Positions 26,940-36,029 of a stretch of DNA of 64,000 nucleotides are shown here, in pieces. Location: contig NZ_QSNT01000002.1 of NCBI RefSeq assembly GCF_009498525.1, positions 868,001 through 932,000 on the forward strand. The letters are read 5' to 3'. Source of the stretch: Rhizobium sp. ICMP 5592 (GTDB taxonomy: Bacteria; Pseudomonadota; Alphaproteobacteria; Rhizobiales; Rhizobiaceae). Position numbers and translations under genes: made by a program. The notes under the pieces are model-generated. The model worked only from the letters and a program-made list of their open reading frames with translations. It was not told the origin of the DNA and did no database searches. Each line of letters opens with the position of its first letter. Positions within the stretch are counted from its first letter, which is position 1.

Positions 26940-27533
26940 ATGGCGCTGGATACGTTTCTGGCTCTTCTTGTGTTCGCTTTCACGACCTCGATCACGCCGG
27001 GGCCGAACAATATGATGCTGTTCGCGTCGGGCGTGAATTTCGGTTTCCGCCGCACGATCCCGCATATGCTCGGCATCGGTGTCGGCTTCTTCGTGCTGCT
27101 GCTCGGTGTCGGGCTGGGATTGGGCGCGCTGCTGCATACCGTGCCGCTCCTCTATACCGCCCTGAAGTTCGCCGGCGGCGCCTATCTCGTCTGGATCGCC
27201 TGGAAGATCGCGACGTCGCGCAGCATTGCCGAAAAGGAAAGCGGTGCGCAGCCGATGAGCTTTCTGAGTGCTGCGGCCTTTCAATGGGTCAATCCCAAGG
27301 CCTGGGTGATGGCTGTCACCGCCATGGCGACCTATACCAATCCGCAGCTCTATCTCATCAGCGTCCTGCTTGTCGGTTTCGCTTTCGCGGCCGTCAACGT
27401 GCCGAGCGTCTCGACCTGGGCAGGCTTCGGCTCGGCCCTGCGCGATTGGTTGTCCGACCCCGTTCGGCTGAAATGGTTTAACATCACCATGGCGGTCCTG
27501 CTGGTGCTCAGCCTTTGGCCGATGCTAAAATAG
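26940..27533 (+). CDS. LysE/RhtB family amino acid exporter
   Basis: Inner-membrane exporter of 197 residues with five or six hydrophobic helices. TTSITPGPNNMMLFASGVNFGFRR is abbreviated by its core ITPGPNNMML (residues 18-27), the signature of the family. FQWVNPKAWVMAV near 118-130 is the second conserved block. GAGGAGG precedes the ATG. Its end overlaps the converging DUF2269 gene by nine bases. The exported compound cannot be inferred. Confidence 0.9.
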   Translation: MALDTFLALLVFAFTTSITPGPNNMMLFASGVNFGFRRTIPHMLGIGVGFFVLLLGVGLGLGALLHTVPLLYTALKFAGGAYLVWIAWKIATSRSIAEKESGAQPMSFLSAAAFQWVNPKAWVMAVTAMATYTNPQLYLISVLLVGFAFAAVNVPSVSTWAGFGSALRDWLSDPVRLKWFNITMAVLLVLSLWPMLK

Positions 27534-28004
27534 CGTAATCGGCGGCTTGTTGAGCATCAGCCAGATTATGCCGAGTACGGCGAAAAATGCGGGAAAGCCG
27601 CAGGCAAACCAGATGCTATAGAGCCGGTGATAGACCGCAGGCAGCGGCAATCCCGACGCTGCTGCCGTGCGGGCGAGATTACGCAGCCGGATCTGTATCC
27701 AGACCACCGGCAGCCAGAAGACGCCGGTCAAAACGTAAAGCAGCAAGGAGAGGGCGATCCATCCCTCCTGCAGCGACCAGCCGATCGATTGAGCCAGAAG
27801 ATAGCCCGTTACCGGCTGGAGAATGGCAGCGGTCGCGGTAAAGATCGTATCGGCGATGACGACGGTTCCGGCGACATGCGCAATGAGTTTGGGGTCGCCG
27901 GTGCGATGCGCCATGACCATGAAGAAGGCGATGCCCGCGCCGGTCCCGAACAACACGGTGGCGCCGATGACATGCAACAGGCGAAGAAGCTCTTCCGCCA
28001 GCAT
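27525..28004 (-). CDS. DUF2269-family integral membrane protein
   Basis: A 159-residue protein with four predicted membrane helices. LLRLLHVIGATVLFGTGAGIAFFM and the following HRTGD fit the DUF2269 pattern; a His in helix 1 (residue 11) recalls haem-binding membrane proteins but this is not established. Start at 28004 has GGAGGAACG upstream and overlaps the stop of the SDR-DoxX gene (TGATG), so the two are co-translated. The frame continues upstream to 28379 only as a shadow of that gene. Confidence 0.8.
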   Translation of the reverse strand: MLAEELLRLLHVIGATVLFGTGAGIAFFMVMAHRTGDPKLIAHVAGTVVIADTIFTATAAILQPVTGYLLAQSIGWSLQEGWIALSLLLYVLTGVFWLPVVWIQIRLRNLARTAAASGLPLPAVYHRLYSIWFACGFPAFFAVLGIIWLMLNKPPITLF

Positions 28005-29293
28005 CAGCGTTCCTCCAATATCGCGAGTGTCGCAACCGTCAACAGGATCGACGGCAGGGCTTTGACGAGCGGCCCGAGCGGATCGAGCCAAAGGGACGGT
28101 TCGAGCAAGGTGCCGCCGGCGAGATAGGCGAGGGTGACGCCAAGCATTCCATAGAGTGCCGCGCGTGCGAAAGGCCGCGCCAACACGAGCGCGCCGAGGG
28201 CGATATCGAGAAAACAGGTGGCGATCGTCAACGTCGTCGCCATGCTCGACGATATGAAGGGCAGGAAATGCCGGCTTGCCTCGACCGGGGCGAGCAGAGG
28301 CACAATTCCGGACAGCATCCAGAATAGCGCCAGACCGGTGATCAGCAGCGGTTTCAGCAGATAGAGGCGGGCAGACCACAAATCCTGAATGCCGGAAGGA
28401 TTGGCATCGAGGATTTCAGCCGCCTTTGCCAAAGGCTGGCCGGGACGCTGTTGCTCATCCCGTCGGCTCAGGACCCCTTCGGACATCACCGCCATCGCAG
28501 TCGAGCGAAGCGGTGAACGCCATCCGAGCCGACCGGCGATATCGGCCGCCCATGTGATGGGTCTTGCCAGCACGGCTGGTATCGGCATCACCCGTGCCGG
28601 CGGAAGGCCGAGCCAGTTTCGATGAAGTGTGACCAGATCGCGGAGCGTCAGCACATCGTCGCCGGCGAGATCGATATCCGCATCGGTTGGAAATTGCCCG
28701 GTGACTGCGTTTGAAACAGTCGTGGCGACATCATCGACCGAAACCGTTTCGATCGGGCTTTGCGCATGGATGAGCGGCAGGACAAAGGGCATGGCGGCAA
28801 GAGCGCGTAGCAGCGCCGTACCGCCATGTGCATTGCGGCCGAGAACGAGTGCGGGCCTGAGGATCGCATGATTGAGCCCGCTTACCGCCAGTGCTTCGTC
28901 GGCGCCGCGTTTTGTTGCCAGGAACGGCTGCTCCCCGCCGCCGCCGTCGGTACGCGCCGAAATCTGCACGATAAGTTCAGTCGCCGATTGTGAAGCAGCG
29001 GCGTAGAGGGCGAGCATCGCTCTTTCCTGCGTGGCGGCCAGATCGTCCGAAAGCCCGTCCTGAAGCGCGCCGGCGCAATTGACGACGGCCTGATGGGCGC
29101 CCAGCAACGCCAGCCAGGCTGACGGATCGGTCATTGTCGCCAGATCGGCTTTGATCCAGGTGGTCGAGGGATGCTTGATGCGCGCACGATCGGGATTGCG
29201 GGCAAGGCCCGTGACCACATGCCCGTCCGCGCGCAATCGCGCCGCGACCACGGAGCCGATGAAACCAGTTGCGCCGAGAATCAAAATCTTCAT
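28004..29293 (-). CDS. SDR-type NAD(P)-binding protein fused to a DoxX-like membrane domain
   Basis: A 429-residue two-part protein. Residues 1-290 are an atypical short-chain dehydrogenase (GATGFIGSVVAARL at 7-20, NmrA/complex-I 39-kDa-like). Residues 300-429 hold four hydrophobic helices of the DoxX-like type (LLKPLLITGLALFWMLSG...). The fusion is a known architecture and suggests membrane-linked redox chemistry with quinones; the substrate is unknown. It is coupled to the DUF2269 gene and divergent from the nitrile hydratase genes. Confidence 0.83.
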   Translation of the reverse strand: MKILILGATGFIGSVVAARLRADGHVVTGLARNPDRARIKHPSTTWIKADLATMTDPSAWLALLGAHQAVVNCAGALQDGLSDDLAATQERAMLALYAAASQSATELIVQISARTDGGGGEQPFLATKRGADEALAVSGLNHAILRPALVLGRNAHGGTALLRALAAMPFVLPLIHAQSPIETVSVDDVATTVSNAVTGQFPTDADIDLAGDDVLTLRDLVTLHRNWLGLPPARVMPIPAVLARPITWAADIAGRLGWRSPLRSTAMAVMSEGVLSRRDEQQRPGQPLAKAAEILDANPSGIQDLWSARLYLLKPLLITGLALFWMLSGIVPLLAPVEASRHFLPFISSSMATTLTIATCFLDIALGALVLARPFARAALYGMLGVTLAYLAGGTLLEPSLWLDPLGPLVKALPSILLTVATLAILEER

Positions 29294-29426
29294 GCAGGCA
29301 GACTAGCCAAAAGCGCCAGCAAAGGCAGTGGGTTGCGGCGTCTAAGCGCGGTTGAAACAATGAAGAAGGTGCTTGGCGACCGTCTGGCCAGGGCTTAGAC
29401 TTGAGTCTCATTCGACAGGGAGATCC

Positions 29427-30059
29427 ATGATGCACGATCATGACGACCATCATCACCATGATCACGACAATCACTATTCCAATATGCAGGCGCGCGTGAA
29501 GGCGCTGGAGACCTTGCTGACGGAAAAGGGGCTGATCGATCCCTTGGCGATCGATGCCATCGTGGAGACCTACGAGACCAATGTCGGGCCGCGCAACGGT
29601 GCGCAGGTAGTGGCGAAGGCCTGGAGCGATCCGGAATTTGCCGACTGGCTGAAGCGCGATGCGACGGCGGCGATTGCCAGCCTTGGATTTACCGGCCGGC
29701 AGGGCGAGCATATGCGCGCGGTGTTCAATACGCCGGAGACGCATAACCTCGTCGTCTGCACGCTTTGCTCCTGCTATCCCTGGGCCGTGCTTGGTCTGCC
29801 GCCGGTCTGGTACAAGGCGCCGGCGTATCGCTCTCGTGCCGTCATCGATCCGCGTGGCGTATTGGCGGAATTCGGCCTGACGCTGCCGGAGGGCCAGAAA
29901 ATCCGCGTCTGGGATTCGACGGCGGAACTGCGCTATCTGGTCATTCCGGAACGTCCGGATGGTACGGAAGGTATGGATGAGGCGGCGCTCGCCGATCTCG
30001 TCAGCCGCGATGCGATGATCGGCACGGCGATCGCCAGGGCACCGGAGGCGGCGCTATGA
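29427..30059 (+). CDS. nthA: Nitrile hydratase alpha subunit, cobalt type
   Basis: Metal-binding subunit of nitrile hydratase, which converts nitriles to amides. The claw motif is VCTLCSC with Cys111, Cys114 and Cys116; Thr in the second position is the cobalt-type signature (Fe-type has Ser). The N-terminus is strikingly His/Asp-rich ([14 protein letters not shown], residues 3-16), a likely metal-binding tail. ATG 29427 is preferred (AGGGAG upstream); ATG 29430 adjoins it. It overlaps the beta gene by four bases. No NhlF-type cobalt permease is nearby. Confidence 0.94.
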   Translation: MMHDHDDHHHHDHDNHYSNMQARVKALETLLTEKGLIDPLAIDAIVETYETNVGPRNGAQVVAKAWSDPEFADWLKRDATAAIASLGFTGRQGEHMRAVFNTPETHNLVVCTLCSCYPWAVLGLPPVWYKAPAYRSRAVIDPRGVLAEFGLTLPEGQKIRVWDSTAELRYLVIPERPDGTEGMDEAALADLVSRDAMIGTAIARAPEAAL

Positions 30060-30715
30060 ACGGGCCGCATGATCTTGGCGGGCAGATGGGCTTCGGCCCG
30101 GTCGCGCCGGAGCCGAATGAGCCCTATTTCCATGCCGAATGGGAAAAGCGCGCGCTCGGCATCACGCTATCCTGTGGCGCTTTCGGCGCCTGGACCATCG
30201 ATGAAAGCCGGCATGCGCGGGAAAGCATCCCGCCTGCAAAATACCTTGCCGCCAGCTATTACGAGGTTTGGACGCGCGGTATCGAGATGCTGCTGGAGCG
30301 GCATGGCTTTGCAACGGGCGAGGAATTGCAGGCCGGCCATTCGTCGCAGCAAGGCACTGTGCCTAAGCGTGTGCTAAAGGCCGATATGGTTGCCGGCGTT
30401 CTCGCCAAGGGCGGACCTTGCGACCGGCCGGTCGAGACAGCGGCGATCTTTGCGGTCGGCGATCGCGTGCAGACGAAGAATTTCAACTCGACGGGGCATA
30501 CCCGCCTGCCGCGCTATGCCCGCGCCAAGACGGGAGTGGTAGAGGCCGTGCAGGGCTCGTTCGTCTTCCCCGACGACAACGCCCATGGCAAAGGCGAGAA
30601 CCCGCAATGGGTCTACACCGTCGTCTTCGACGCTTCCGAAATATGGGGCGAGGGCGCCGATCCTTCGCTCACTATCTCCATCGATGCCTGGGAGAGCTAT
30701 CTTGAGCGCGTGTGA
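30056..30715 (+). CDS. nthB: Nitrile hydratase beta subunit
   Basis: Second structural subunit, 219 residues. It starts with [16 protein letters not shown], the conserved opening of beta subunits; the N-terminal arm wraps the alpha subunit and contributes arginines to the active site. The C-terminal SH3-like domain ([13 protein letters not shown] onwards, near residue 139) is complete. Start overlaps the alpha stop (ATGA) and its end overlaps the activator gene. Confidence 0.94.
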   Translation: MNGPHDLGGQMGFGPVAPEPNEPYFHAEWEKRALGITLSCGAFGAWTIDESRHARESIPPAKYLAASYYEVWTRGIEMLLERHGFATGEELQAGHSSQQGTVPKRVLKADMVAGVLAKGGPCDRPVETAAIFAVGDRVQTKNFNSTGHTRLPRYARAKTGVVEAVQGSFVFPDDNAHGKGENPQWVYTVVFDASEIWGEGADPSLTISIDAWESYLERV

Positions 30716-31073
30716 AGCCACGTCGCCCTTGGTGCAATCGCCGCAATTGCCGAAATCCGCCGATGGCGAGCCGGTCTTCCCTGAACCCTGGGCTGCGGAG
30801 GCCTTTGCCATGACCGTGCATCTGCATGCGCAGGGGCTCTTCAGTTGGGGCGAGTGGGCGGAGCGGCTTTCGTCCGAGCTGCATAAACCGGGCCGTGCCG
30901 AAGACGGCAGCGATTATTTCGATTGCTGGGTGGCAGCACTTTCCGGCCTGCTGATCAGCCACGGTGTTGCCGATGCCGGCGCGATCCTCGATCTGCAGAA
31001 AAGTTGGCAGCGCGCGGCGGAGGCAACGCCGCACGGCAAGCCGATCCTGCTGGAAAACGATCCGCAGCGCTGA
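30702..31073 (+). CDS. Nitrile hydratase accessory/activator protein (P14K-like)
   Basis: A 123-residue protein of the nitrile hydratase accessory family, which inserts cobalt and swaps subunits during maturation. The core PVFPEPWAAEAFAMTVHLHA at about residues 26-45 and GLFSWGEWAERLSSEL fit the family. The TTG at 30702 is proposed as start: GGGAGAG lies five bases ahead and the position overlaps the beta stop as in the rest of the operon. The longer frame to 30585 is inside the beta gene and is rejected. Confidence 0.85.
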   Translation: MSACEATSPLVQSPQLPKSADGEPVFPEPWAAEAFAMTVHLHAQGLFSWGEWAERLSSELHKPGRAEDGSDYFDCWVAALSGLLISHGVADAGAILDLQKSWQRAAEATPHGKPILLENDPQR

Positions 31074-31122
31074 GTGGCTTTTACCGCTTGCGTCCACGGG
31101 CCGAATCCTGCCAAGTCGGGCC

Positions 31123-32250
31123 ATGCAATTCGCGCCGCAACAAGATGAAGCGCTCAAGGCTGTTGCCAAATGGCTGAAAGAGGGGCGCTCGCCGCTGTTT
31201 CGTCTGTTCGGCTATGCCGGCACGGGCAAGACGACGCTTGCGCGGCATTTTGCCGAGCATGTCGATGGCGACGTGCTGTTTGCCGCTTTCACCGGCAAGG
31301 CGGCGCAGGTGCTGCGCTCGCGCGGCGCCAGCAACGCCAAGACCATTCATTCGCTGATCTATCGCCCGCGCGGCGAGGAGGCCGTCGAAGATGAGGAGAC
31401 AGGCAAGACCTCGATTGCGCCGATGTTCACCATCAACCGGCAGAGCCCGGTCGCCAAGGCGGCGCTGATCATCGTCGACGAATGCTCGATGGTGGACGAG
31501 GCGCTCGGCAAGGATCTGATGAGCTTCGGCACGCCGATCCTCGTACTTGGCGATCCCGGCCAGCTGCCGCCGATTTCGGGCGGTGGCTTCTTCACCAATG
31601 AAGAGCCGGACTATCTGTTGACGGATATTCACCGCCAGGCCCGCGACAATCCGATCATCCAGCTCGCCATGCATGTGCGCGAAGGCAAGGAGATCATGCA
31701 CGGCGACTACGGCACCGCGCAGGTGATTTCGAAGAACGAGGTGACGCAGCCCTTGGTGATGGACGCGGACCAGGTGCTGGTCGGCACCAACCGTACGCGC
31801 AAGCGCTACAATCAGCGTCTGCGCGAGCTCAAGGGTTTTGCGACCGAATATCCGCAATCCGGCGACAAGCTGGTCTGCCTGCGCAACGATCCTGCCAAGG
31901 GTCTGCTTAATGGTTCGCTCTGGCAGGTGATGACCTCTTCCAAGGAAACGACGAAGCCCGGCATCAACCTGCTTATCCGGCCGGAAGATGACGACATGGA
32001 TCGGGGTGCGGCGAAGATCAAGCTGCTGAAGCAGGCCTTCGAGGATGTCGAGGGCGAGATCCCCTGGTCGACGCGCAAGCGCTATGATGAGTTCGATTAC
32101 GGCTATGCGCTGACCGTGCATAAGGCGCAGGGTTCGCAATGGAACAATGTGGTGCTGTTCGATGAAAGCTGGGCGTTCCGCGACACGCGCGAGCGCTGGC
32201 TCTATACGGCGATCACGCGCGCTGCCGAGACGCTGACGATCGTCCGATAG
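31123..32250 (+). CDS. RecD/PIF1-like ATP-dependent DNA helicase
   Basis: Superfamily 1 helicase-like ATPase of 375 residues. Walker A GYAGTGKTT near residue 30, Walker B IIVDECSMVDE, motif III LGDPGQLPPI and the C-terminal UvrD_C_2 box YALTVHKAQGSQW are all present. It lacks the N-terminal RecB-interacting region of true RecD, so it resembles the small stand-alone helicases of phages and proteobacteria. ATG 31123 is chosen by the start of similarity (FAPQQDEALKAV). It follows the nitrile hydratase operon by 49 bases but has no evident link to it. Confidence 0.87.
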   Translation: MQFAPQQDEALKAVAKWLKEGRSPLFRLFGYAGTGKTTLARHFAEHVDGDVLFAAFTGKAAQVLRSRGASNAKTIHSLIYRPRGEEAVEDEETGKTSIAPMFTINRQSPVAKAALIIVDECSMVDEALGKDLMSFGTPILVLGDPGQLPPISGGGFFTNEEPDYLLTDIHRQARDNPIIQLAMHVREGKEIMHGDYGTAQVISKNEVTQPLVMDADQVLVGTNRTRKRYNQRLRELKGFATEYPQSGDKLVCLRNDPAKGLLNGSLWQVMTSSKETTKPGINLLIRPEDDDMDRGAAKIKLLKQAFEDVEGEIPWSTRKRYDEFDYGYALTVHKAQGSQWNNVVLFDESWAFRDTRERWLYTAITRAAETLTIVR

Positions 32251-32388
32251 CGGCTTTCCTCGTTCGCAGCGTCGAGCGGAAGATCATCAATCTTTTGCAT
32301 GGATCGATGTTCGAATCTCGTTGGTCTTGCGGCGCGCAATGGCATAAAACGACGCTATTATCCTCTTTGAAAATCATGGATTTCGATC

Positions 32389-33141
32389 ATGCCTGCCAAG
32401 CTTTCCGTGAACCTCAACGCCATCGCGATGCTGCGCAACCGGCGTGATCTACCCTGGCCGAGCGTTACGGGGCTTGGACGAATTGCGCTGGCTGCCGGTG
32501 CCAGTGGCTTGACGGTGCACCCACGGCCCGATCAGCGACATGTCCGCTTTTCCGATCTGCCGGAGATCCGGGCACTGATCGACGACGAATTTCCGCAAGC
32601 CGAGTTCAATATCGAGGGCTATCCGAGCGACGAGTTCTTCGATCTCTGTGCTTCGGCGGAGCCCGAGCAGGTGACACTGGTGCCCGATGATCCCGCGCAG
32701 GCGACATCCGATCACGGCTGGGATTTTCGCAAGAACCGCGAGCTGCTGGTCGATGTCGTCGCCAAATATAAGACGATCGGCTGCCGCGTTTCGCTGTTTG
32801 CCGACGGCGACGGCGATGCCGACGCGGTGAGGATCGCCAAGGAGGTCGGTGCCGACCGCATTGAGCTCTACACCGGTCCCTATGGCGGCTGCTATGACGC
32901 GCCGGAGCGGGCGGCTGTCATTCTCGAGGCGCTGGGCAAGACGGCCGATGCCGCGTTTGCCAATGGCCTTGACGTCAATGCCGGTCACGACCTGACAGTC
33001 GCCAACCTGCCGGCGCTGCTCAAGCGCATTCCGAAGCTTGCAGAGACCTCGATCGGTCACGGGCTGACCGCCGATGCGTTGGAATACGGCATGGCCGAAA
33101 CGGTGCGCCGCTTCTGCCGGGCTTGTGGGCAGGCGGTTTAA
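32389..33141 (+). CDS. pdxJ: Pyridoxine 5'-phosphate synthase
   Basis: Closes the pyridoxine ring from 1-deoxyxylulose 5-phosphate and 3-amino-2-oxopropyl phosphate. The 250-residue TIM-barrel has [15 protein letters not shown] at the N-terminus, [13 protein letters not shown] near 40-52 with the active-site His, and [11 protein letters not shown] near 197-207. Preceded by 138 bases without a gene after the helicase; probably its own unit. Confidence 0.95.
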   Translation: MPAKLSVNLNAIAMLRNRRDLPWPSVTGLGRIALAAGASGLTVHPRPDQRHVRFSDLPEIRALIDDEFPQAEFNIEGYPSDEFFDLCASAEPEQVTLVPDDPAQATSDHGWDFRKNRELLVDVVAKYKTIGCRVSLFADGDGDADAVRIAKEVGADRIELYTGPYGGCYDAPERAAVILEALGKTADAAFANGLDVNAGHDLTVANLPALLKRIPKLAETSIGHGLTADALEYGMAETVRRFCRACGQAV

Positions 33142-33211
33142 AAGAGGAGAGGGCGGGACTGCGGCGTAGATACCTCATGTAACCGATGCCATGCCGCAGC
33201 TCTGAGCTGAC

Positions 33212-33637
33212 TCAGCTGTCGGTGGCCGCATTGTTGAGGATGCCCATACGGATCACGGTGACCCCACCATCGGCAAGCTCCGGCAGGTGCGCGAACCAAG
33301 ACTGCACATGCGGCGTTTGGTTATGCGCTTCGAAATCGGCCGGGCTGGCGAAGATCTCATAAAAGATGAAATGTCCGGGCGCCTCGCGGCTCTCTTGAAG
33401 GAAGTAGATCAAGTTATTCGGTTCGGCGCGGACCTGCGGTACGAGCGATAGCGTGACGGCGCGTAGCGCATCCTCCTTGCCGGGCTTGGCGCGAATTTGC
33501 GCGACGACGGCGTAAGCATCGGCGGGAATATCGGCGTAGCGCAAGCCGCCAGCGTTGCGGGCGATCGCCGAAGATGCTGCGCAAGCCGCCGCGGCCGGCT
33601 CTGCCGGCGTGACATGGGATGAGAAGCTCGGTGACAT
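33212..33637 (-). CDS. ABM-domain (antibiotic biosynthesis/quinol monooxygenase-like) protein
   Basis: A 141-residue protein with a ferredoxin-like ABM domain in its second half: YAVVAQIRAKPGKEDALRAV, then YFLQESREAPGHFIFYEIFASPADFEAH. These are small cofactor-free monooxygenases or binding proteins. The first 40 residues are Ala-rich and may be a linker. AAGGAGATAG gives an excellent RBS. It is downstream, on the same strand, of the VOC gene at 33859, so the two may be one unit answering to the divergent AraC regulator. Confidence 0.8.
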   Translation of the reverse strand: MSPSFSSHVTPAEPAAAACAASSAIARNAGGLRYADIPADAYAVVAQIRAKPGKEDALRAVTLSLVPQVRAEPNNLIYFLQESREAPGHFIFYEIFASPADFEAHNQTPHVQSWFAHLPELADGGVTVIRMGILNNAATDS

Positions 33638-33653
33638 TGCCTATCTCCTTCCT

Positions 33654-33758
33654 TCACTTGCTTGCTCCTCGCGCTTCGGTCTGGCGCTGGAGCTGCGTCA
33701 TGGGGTTCGAATTGAGCGCAAAACGGCCCTCAAATACCGGAGGTATCTCGCCGTTCAT
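33654..33758 (-). CDS. Possible 34-residue peptide gene
   Basis: An ATG at 33758 with GAGGAA eight bases ahead opens a 34-codon frame (begins MNGEIPPVFEGRF). Its ATG overlaps the TGA of another short frame that reads from an ATG near 33832. No similarity is recognised and no membrane segment is seen. It may equally be residue of a decayed gene between the VOC and ABM genes; the 220 bases here hold nothing else. Confidence 0.25.
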   Translation of the reverse strand: MNGEIPPVFEGRFALNSNPMTQLQRQTEARGASK

Positions 33759-33858
33759 GCTATTTCCTCGATCGCGAGTTCGGCCTTCATCGGTGTATGC
33801 ACACCTCTGGGGAAGAGGTTGGCGAGCGACATCGCAGTGGCGGCACCCTGTCCCCCGC

Positions 33859-34695
33859 TCAGCGCGATGCGGCAACCATTTTACGCCGTGTTTCGAACGC
33901 ATCGTCGAACGTTTGCTTGACCGGGCCTAGCGCCTGCACGAATTCGAGCTGCTCGCCTTCCGAGCCGGTGCAGTAGATTAGCCGCCACCCATCCGACTTG
34001 CCCTCGGTGATCGGGTTGGAATTGGCGTCGAGTGGGGCCGCGCTGCGTTCCGCTTCGCTCGTCACGGTCACGATGCGGTTCGCGCGGACATGCGTCATGC
34101 CACGTCGCGCCGATTCCGCTTCAAGGTCGGCGATGAACTGGTTGAAATCGACATCATCGCGAATATGGAAGCAGATGTGCATCATCCGCGGAAAGGCAGG
34201 GCTCATATGATCGAGCGGCTCGGCGAAGGCTCGCGGTCCACCCATCGGCTGATCGGCGTCGCGATATTGCAGAAGTTCGATCACGACATTGTCGAACTGG
34301 ATGAAGCGTACATCGAGCCGCTGTGCGCCGCTGCGAAGGTCAGGAATTCCCATCGCGCGCGGATTGATACCGCGTGCACGGGCTTCGATTTCCTGACCGG
34401 TCAGCAGTGTGTTGTGAATACGCTCGCCCTGAAAATCGCCGTCGCGCATCACTTCGGTGCCGCCGAGAACCTCGGTATAGAAGGTAAAGGCCCGCTCCAT
34501 GTTCTGGACCGTCAGGCCGAAATGTTGGACGCCTTGCAATCGGTGGCCGATGGGTTGCTCCGGCTTGGCTGAGGATGCCGTCTGTCGTGCCTGCGCCCCG
34601 GTCGGCGGTGCCATTCCGGCCAGCACCGCGCCCGTGCTTTTCAGCTCGTCTCGGCGATTGAAACTGCCTGAAATCTGCCCATGATCTTCTGCCAT
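33859..34695 (-). CDS. VOC-family protein with a putative Tat signal
   Basis: A 278-residue vicinal-oxygen-chelate protein. The VOC opening GVQHFGLTVQNMERAFTFYTEV is at about residues 56-77 (LQGVQHFGLTV shown). A second half begins with MMHICFHIRDDVDFNQF. The N-terminus reads NRRDELKSTGAVLAGMAPPTGAQA: a twin-arginine motif followed by a weakly hydrophobic stretch and an Ala-x-Ala site, suggesting export or an evolved relic. Function not assigned. It is divergent from an AraC regulator with 268 bases between starts. Confidence 0.75.
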   Translation of the reverse strand: MAEDHGQISGSFNRRDELKSTGAVLAGMAPPTGAQARQTASSAKPEQPIGHRLQGVQHFGLTVQNMERAFTFYTEVLGGTEVMRDGDFQGERIHNTLLTGQEIEARARGINPRAMGIPDLRSGAQRLDVRFIQFDNVVIELLQYRDADQPMGGPRAFAEPLDHMSPAFPRMMHICFHIRDDVDFNQFIADLEAESARRGMTHVRANRIVTVTSEAERSAAPLDANSNPITEGKSDGWRLIYCTGSEGEQLEFVQALGPVKQTFDDAFETRRKMVAASR

Positions 34696-34963
34696 ATTTT
34701 GTCCCCCTGAACTTGCGCGAGCGCTCGGCGACCTGACTTGTTTCGTGGCGCGGCATCACATTGCATCTCGCCCGGAAAAATTGCCGTGCATTCCGACGGT
34801 TTCGTCATTCCCGCCATGTCGGGCCAATGCCGATGTCCGACGTCAGATAGAGCGTTGCGGCTGGCGCGTATTTCAAAATCTTGCTATTTTGCCACAGTGG
34901 GCGTTTCGGTGGTTCGCGTAACTTTGCGCCACCAAAAGCGTCCGGCGGCCTGGGGGCGGGCGG

Positions 34964-35899
34964 ATGAAATTCGAAGAGGCCTGGAAGGGGATTGGCCACA
35001 GCGGAGTGCGGGATGGCGAGGGCGCTGGCCTTGCATCCTGCAGGGCAGGTTACGCTTCTGGCGCGCCGCGATACTGGAGAGATCATCTGATCGCACCGGT
35101 ACGAACGATCGGCGCCGAAACGGCGTCGCTAAAGCTGAGCTATTGGTTCTCGACGGTTGAAGATTCCCCCCAAGAGGGTGATCCGGACTTTGTCAGTGCC
35201 TCACTCCGAACAAGCCCAGCGACGGCCTGGCGTGATGCGTCGTCGTCGGGCTTGGTGTCCATGTTGCCGTTCGAAGGCGCCCAATGGCGCTTCGAGCAGC
35301 CGGTGAGCTTCATGCAATTCCACATTCCATTCGGCCTGATGGGGATGGTGTGTGCTTCGCTGTTCGGAAAGGAGCTCACGCACGATCATGTCCGGATGCC
35401 CGCCGACGTGCCAGACGCCCAGCTACACCATAGCCTGGAACGCATTCGGTGTATCGCCTCGTCGATCGAGCCTACCAATCTTCTTCTCGATAGTTGGGCA
35501 TTGATCCTTGCCGAAACATTCCTGCTGCGGCTATCGAGTCACGGCGAGCGAAACGGGCATGGACCATTCGGTAAGCTTTCGGCCCGGGGTGTCGCACGCG
35601 TCGTCGATTACATCGAAGATGGCATCGACCATGACCTGCGGCTGTCATCGCTCGCCGCCGTCGCAGGCATGAGCACCTATCATTTTGCCCATCGCTTCCA
35701 GGGGACGATTGGTATGTCGCCCCATTCCTATGTGCTGGCACGGCGGATAGAACGGGCTCAGGCCCTGCTGCGCCGGGGGGATGAGCCGCTCGTTGCTATC
35801 GCGCTCGCTTGCGGTTTTTCCAGCCAGTCCCATTTGACGACGGTGTTCCGCCGTTGTCTCGGTGTCACACCCGGAGAATATCGCCGGCGCGTGCAATGA
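34964..35899 (+). CDS. AraC-family transcriptional regulator
   Basis: A 311-residue regulator with an N-terminal sensor domain and the C-terminal pair of HTH motifs at about 210-308: LSSLAAVAGMSTYHFAHRFQ and IALACGFSSQSHLTTVFRR, ending in GVTPGEYRRR. It likely controls the divergent VOC gene and the ABM gene after it. The start at 34964 has GGGCGGGCGG upstream, a poor RBS; the sensor region is divergent so the start is uncertain. Confidence 0.87.
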   Translation: MKFEEAWKGIGHSGVRDGEGAGLASCRAGYASGAPRYWRDHLIAPVRTIGAETASLKLSYWFSTVEDSPQEGDPDFVSASLRTSPATAWRDASSSGLVSMLPFEGAQWRFEQPVSFMQFHIPFGLMGMVCASLFGKELTHDHVRMPADVPDAQLHHSLERIRCIASSIEPTNLLLDSWALILAETFLLRLSSHGERNGHGPFGKLSARGVARVVDYIEDGIDHDLRLSSLAAVAGMSTYHFAHRFQGTIGMSPHSYVLARRIERAQALLRRGDEPLVAIALACGFSSQSHLTTVFRRCLGVTPGEYRRRVQ

Positions 35900-35956
35900 T
35901 CAAAGATGCCGTGAATGCCGAATTGCGCAGAATGGCGATGCATCAGCGTGAAAGTT

Positions 35957-35982
35957 CCCTTTCCCCGCTTGGCGGGGAAGGG
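35957..35982. terminator. Hairpin between converging araC-type and qorB-type genes
   Basis: CCCTTTCCCCGC and GCGGGGAAGGG form an 11-bp stem with one bulged T. It has no clear U-run on either strand. Sequences of this shape recur between rhizobial genes, so it may be a dispersed repeat unit serving as a 3' end. Confidence 0.5.
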
Positions 35983-36029
35983 CATGTTCGAGGAGGTGGT
36001 AAAGAAAGTCTTGCCTGATCCTTTAACGC

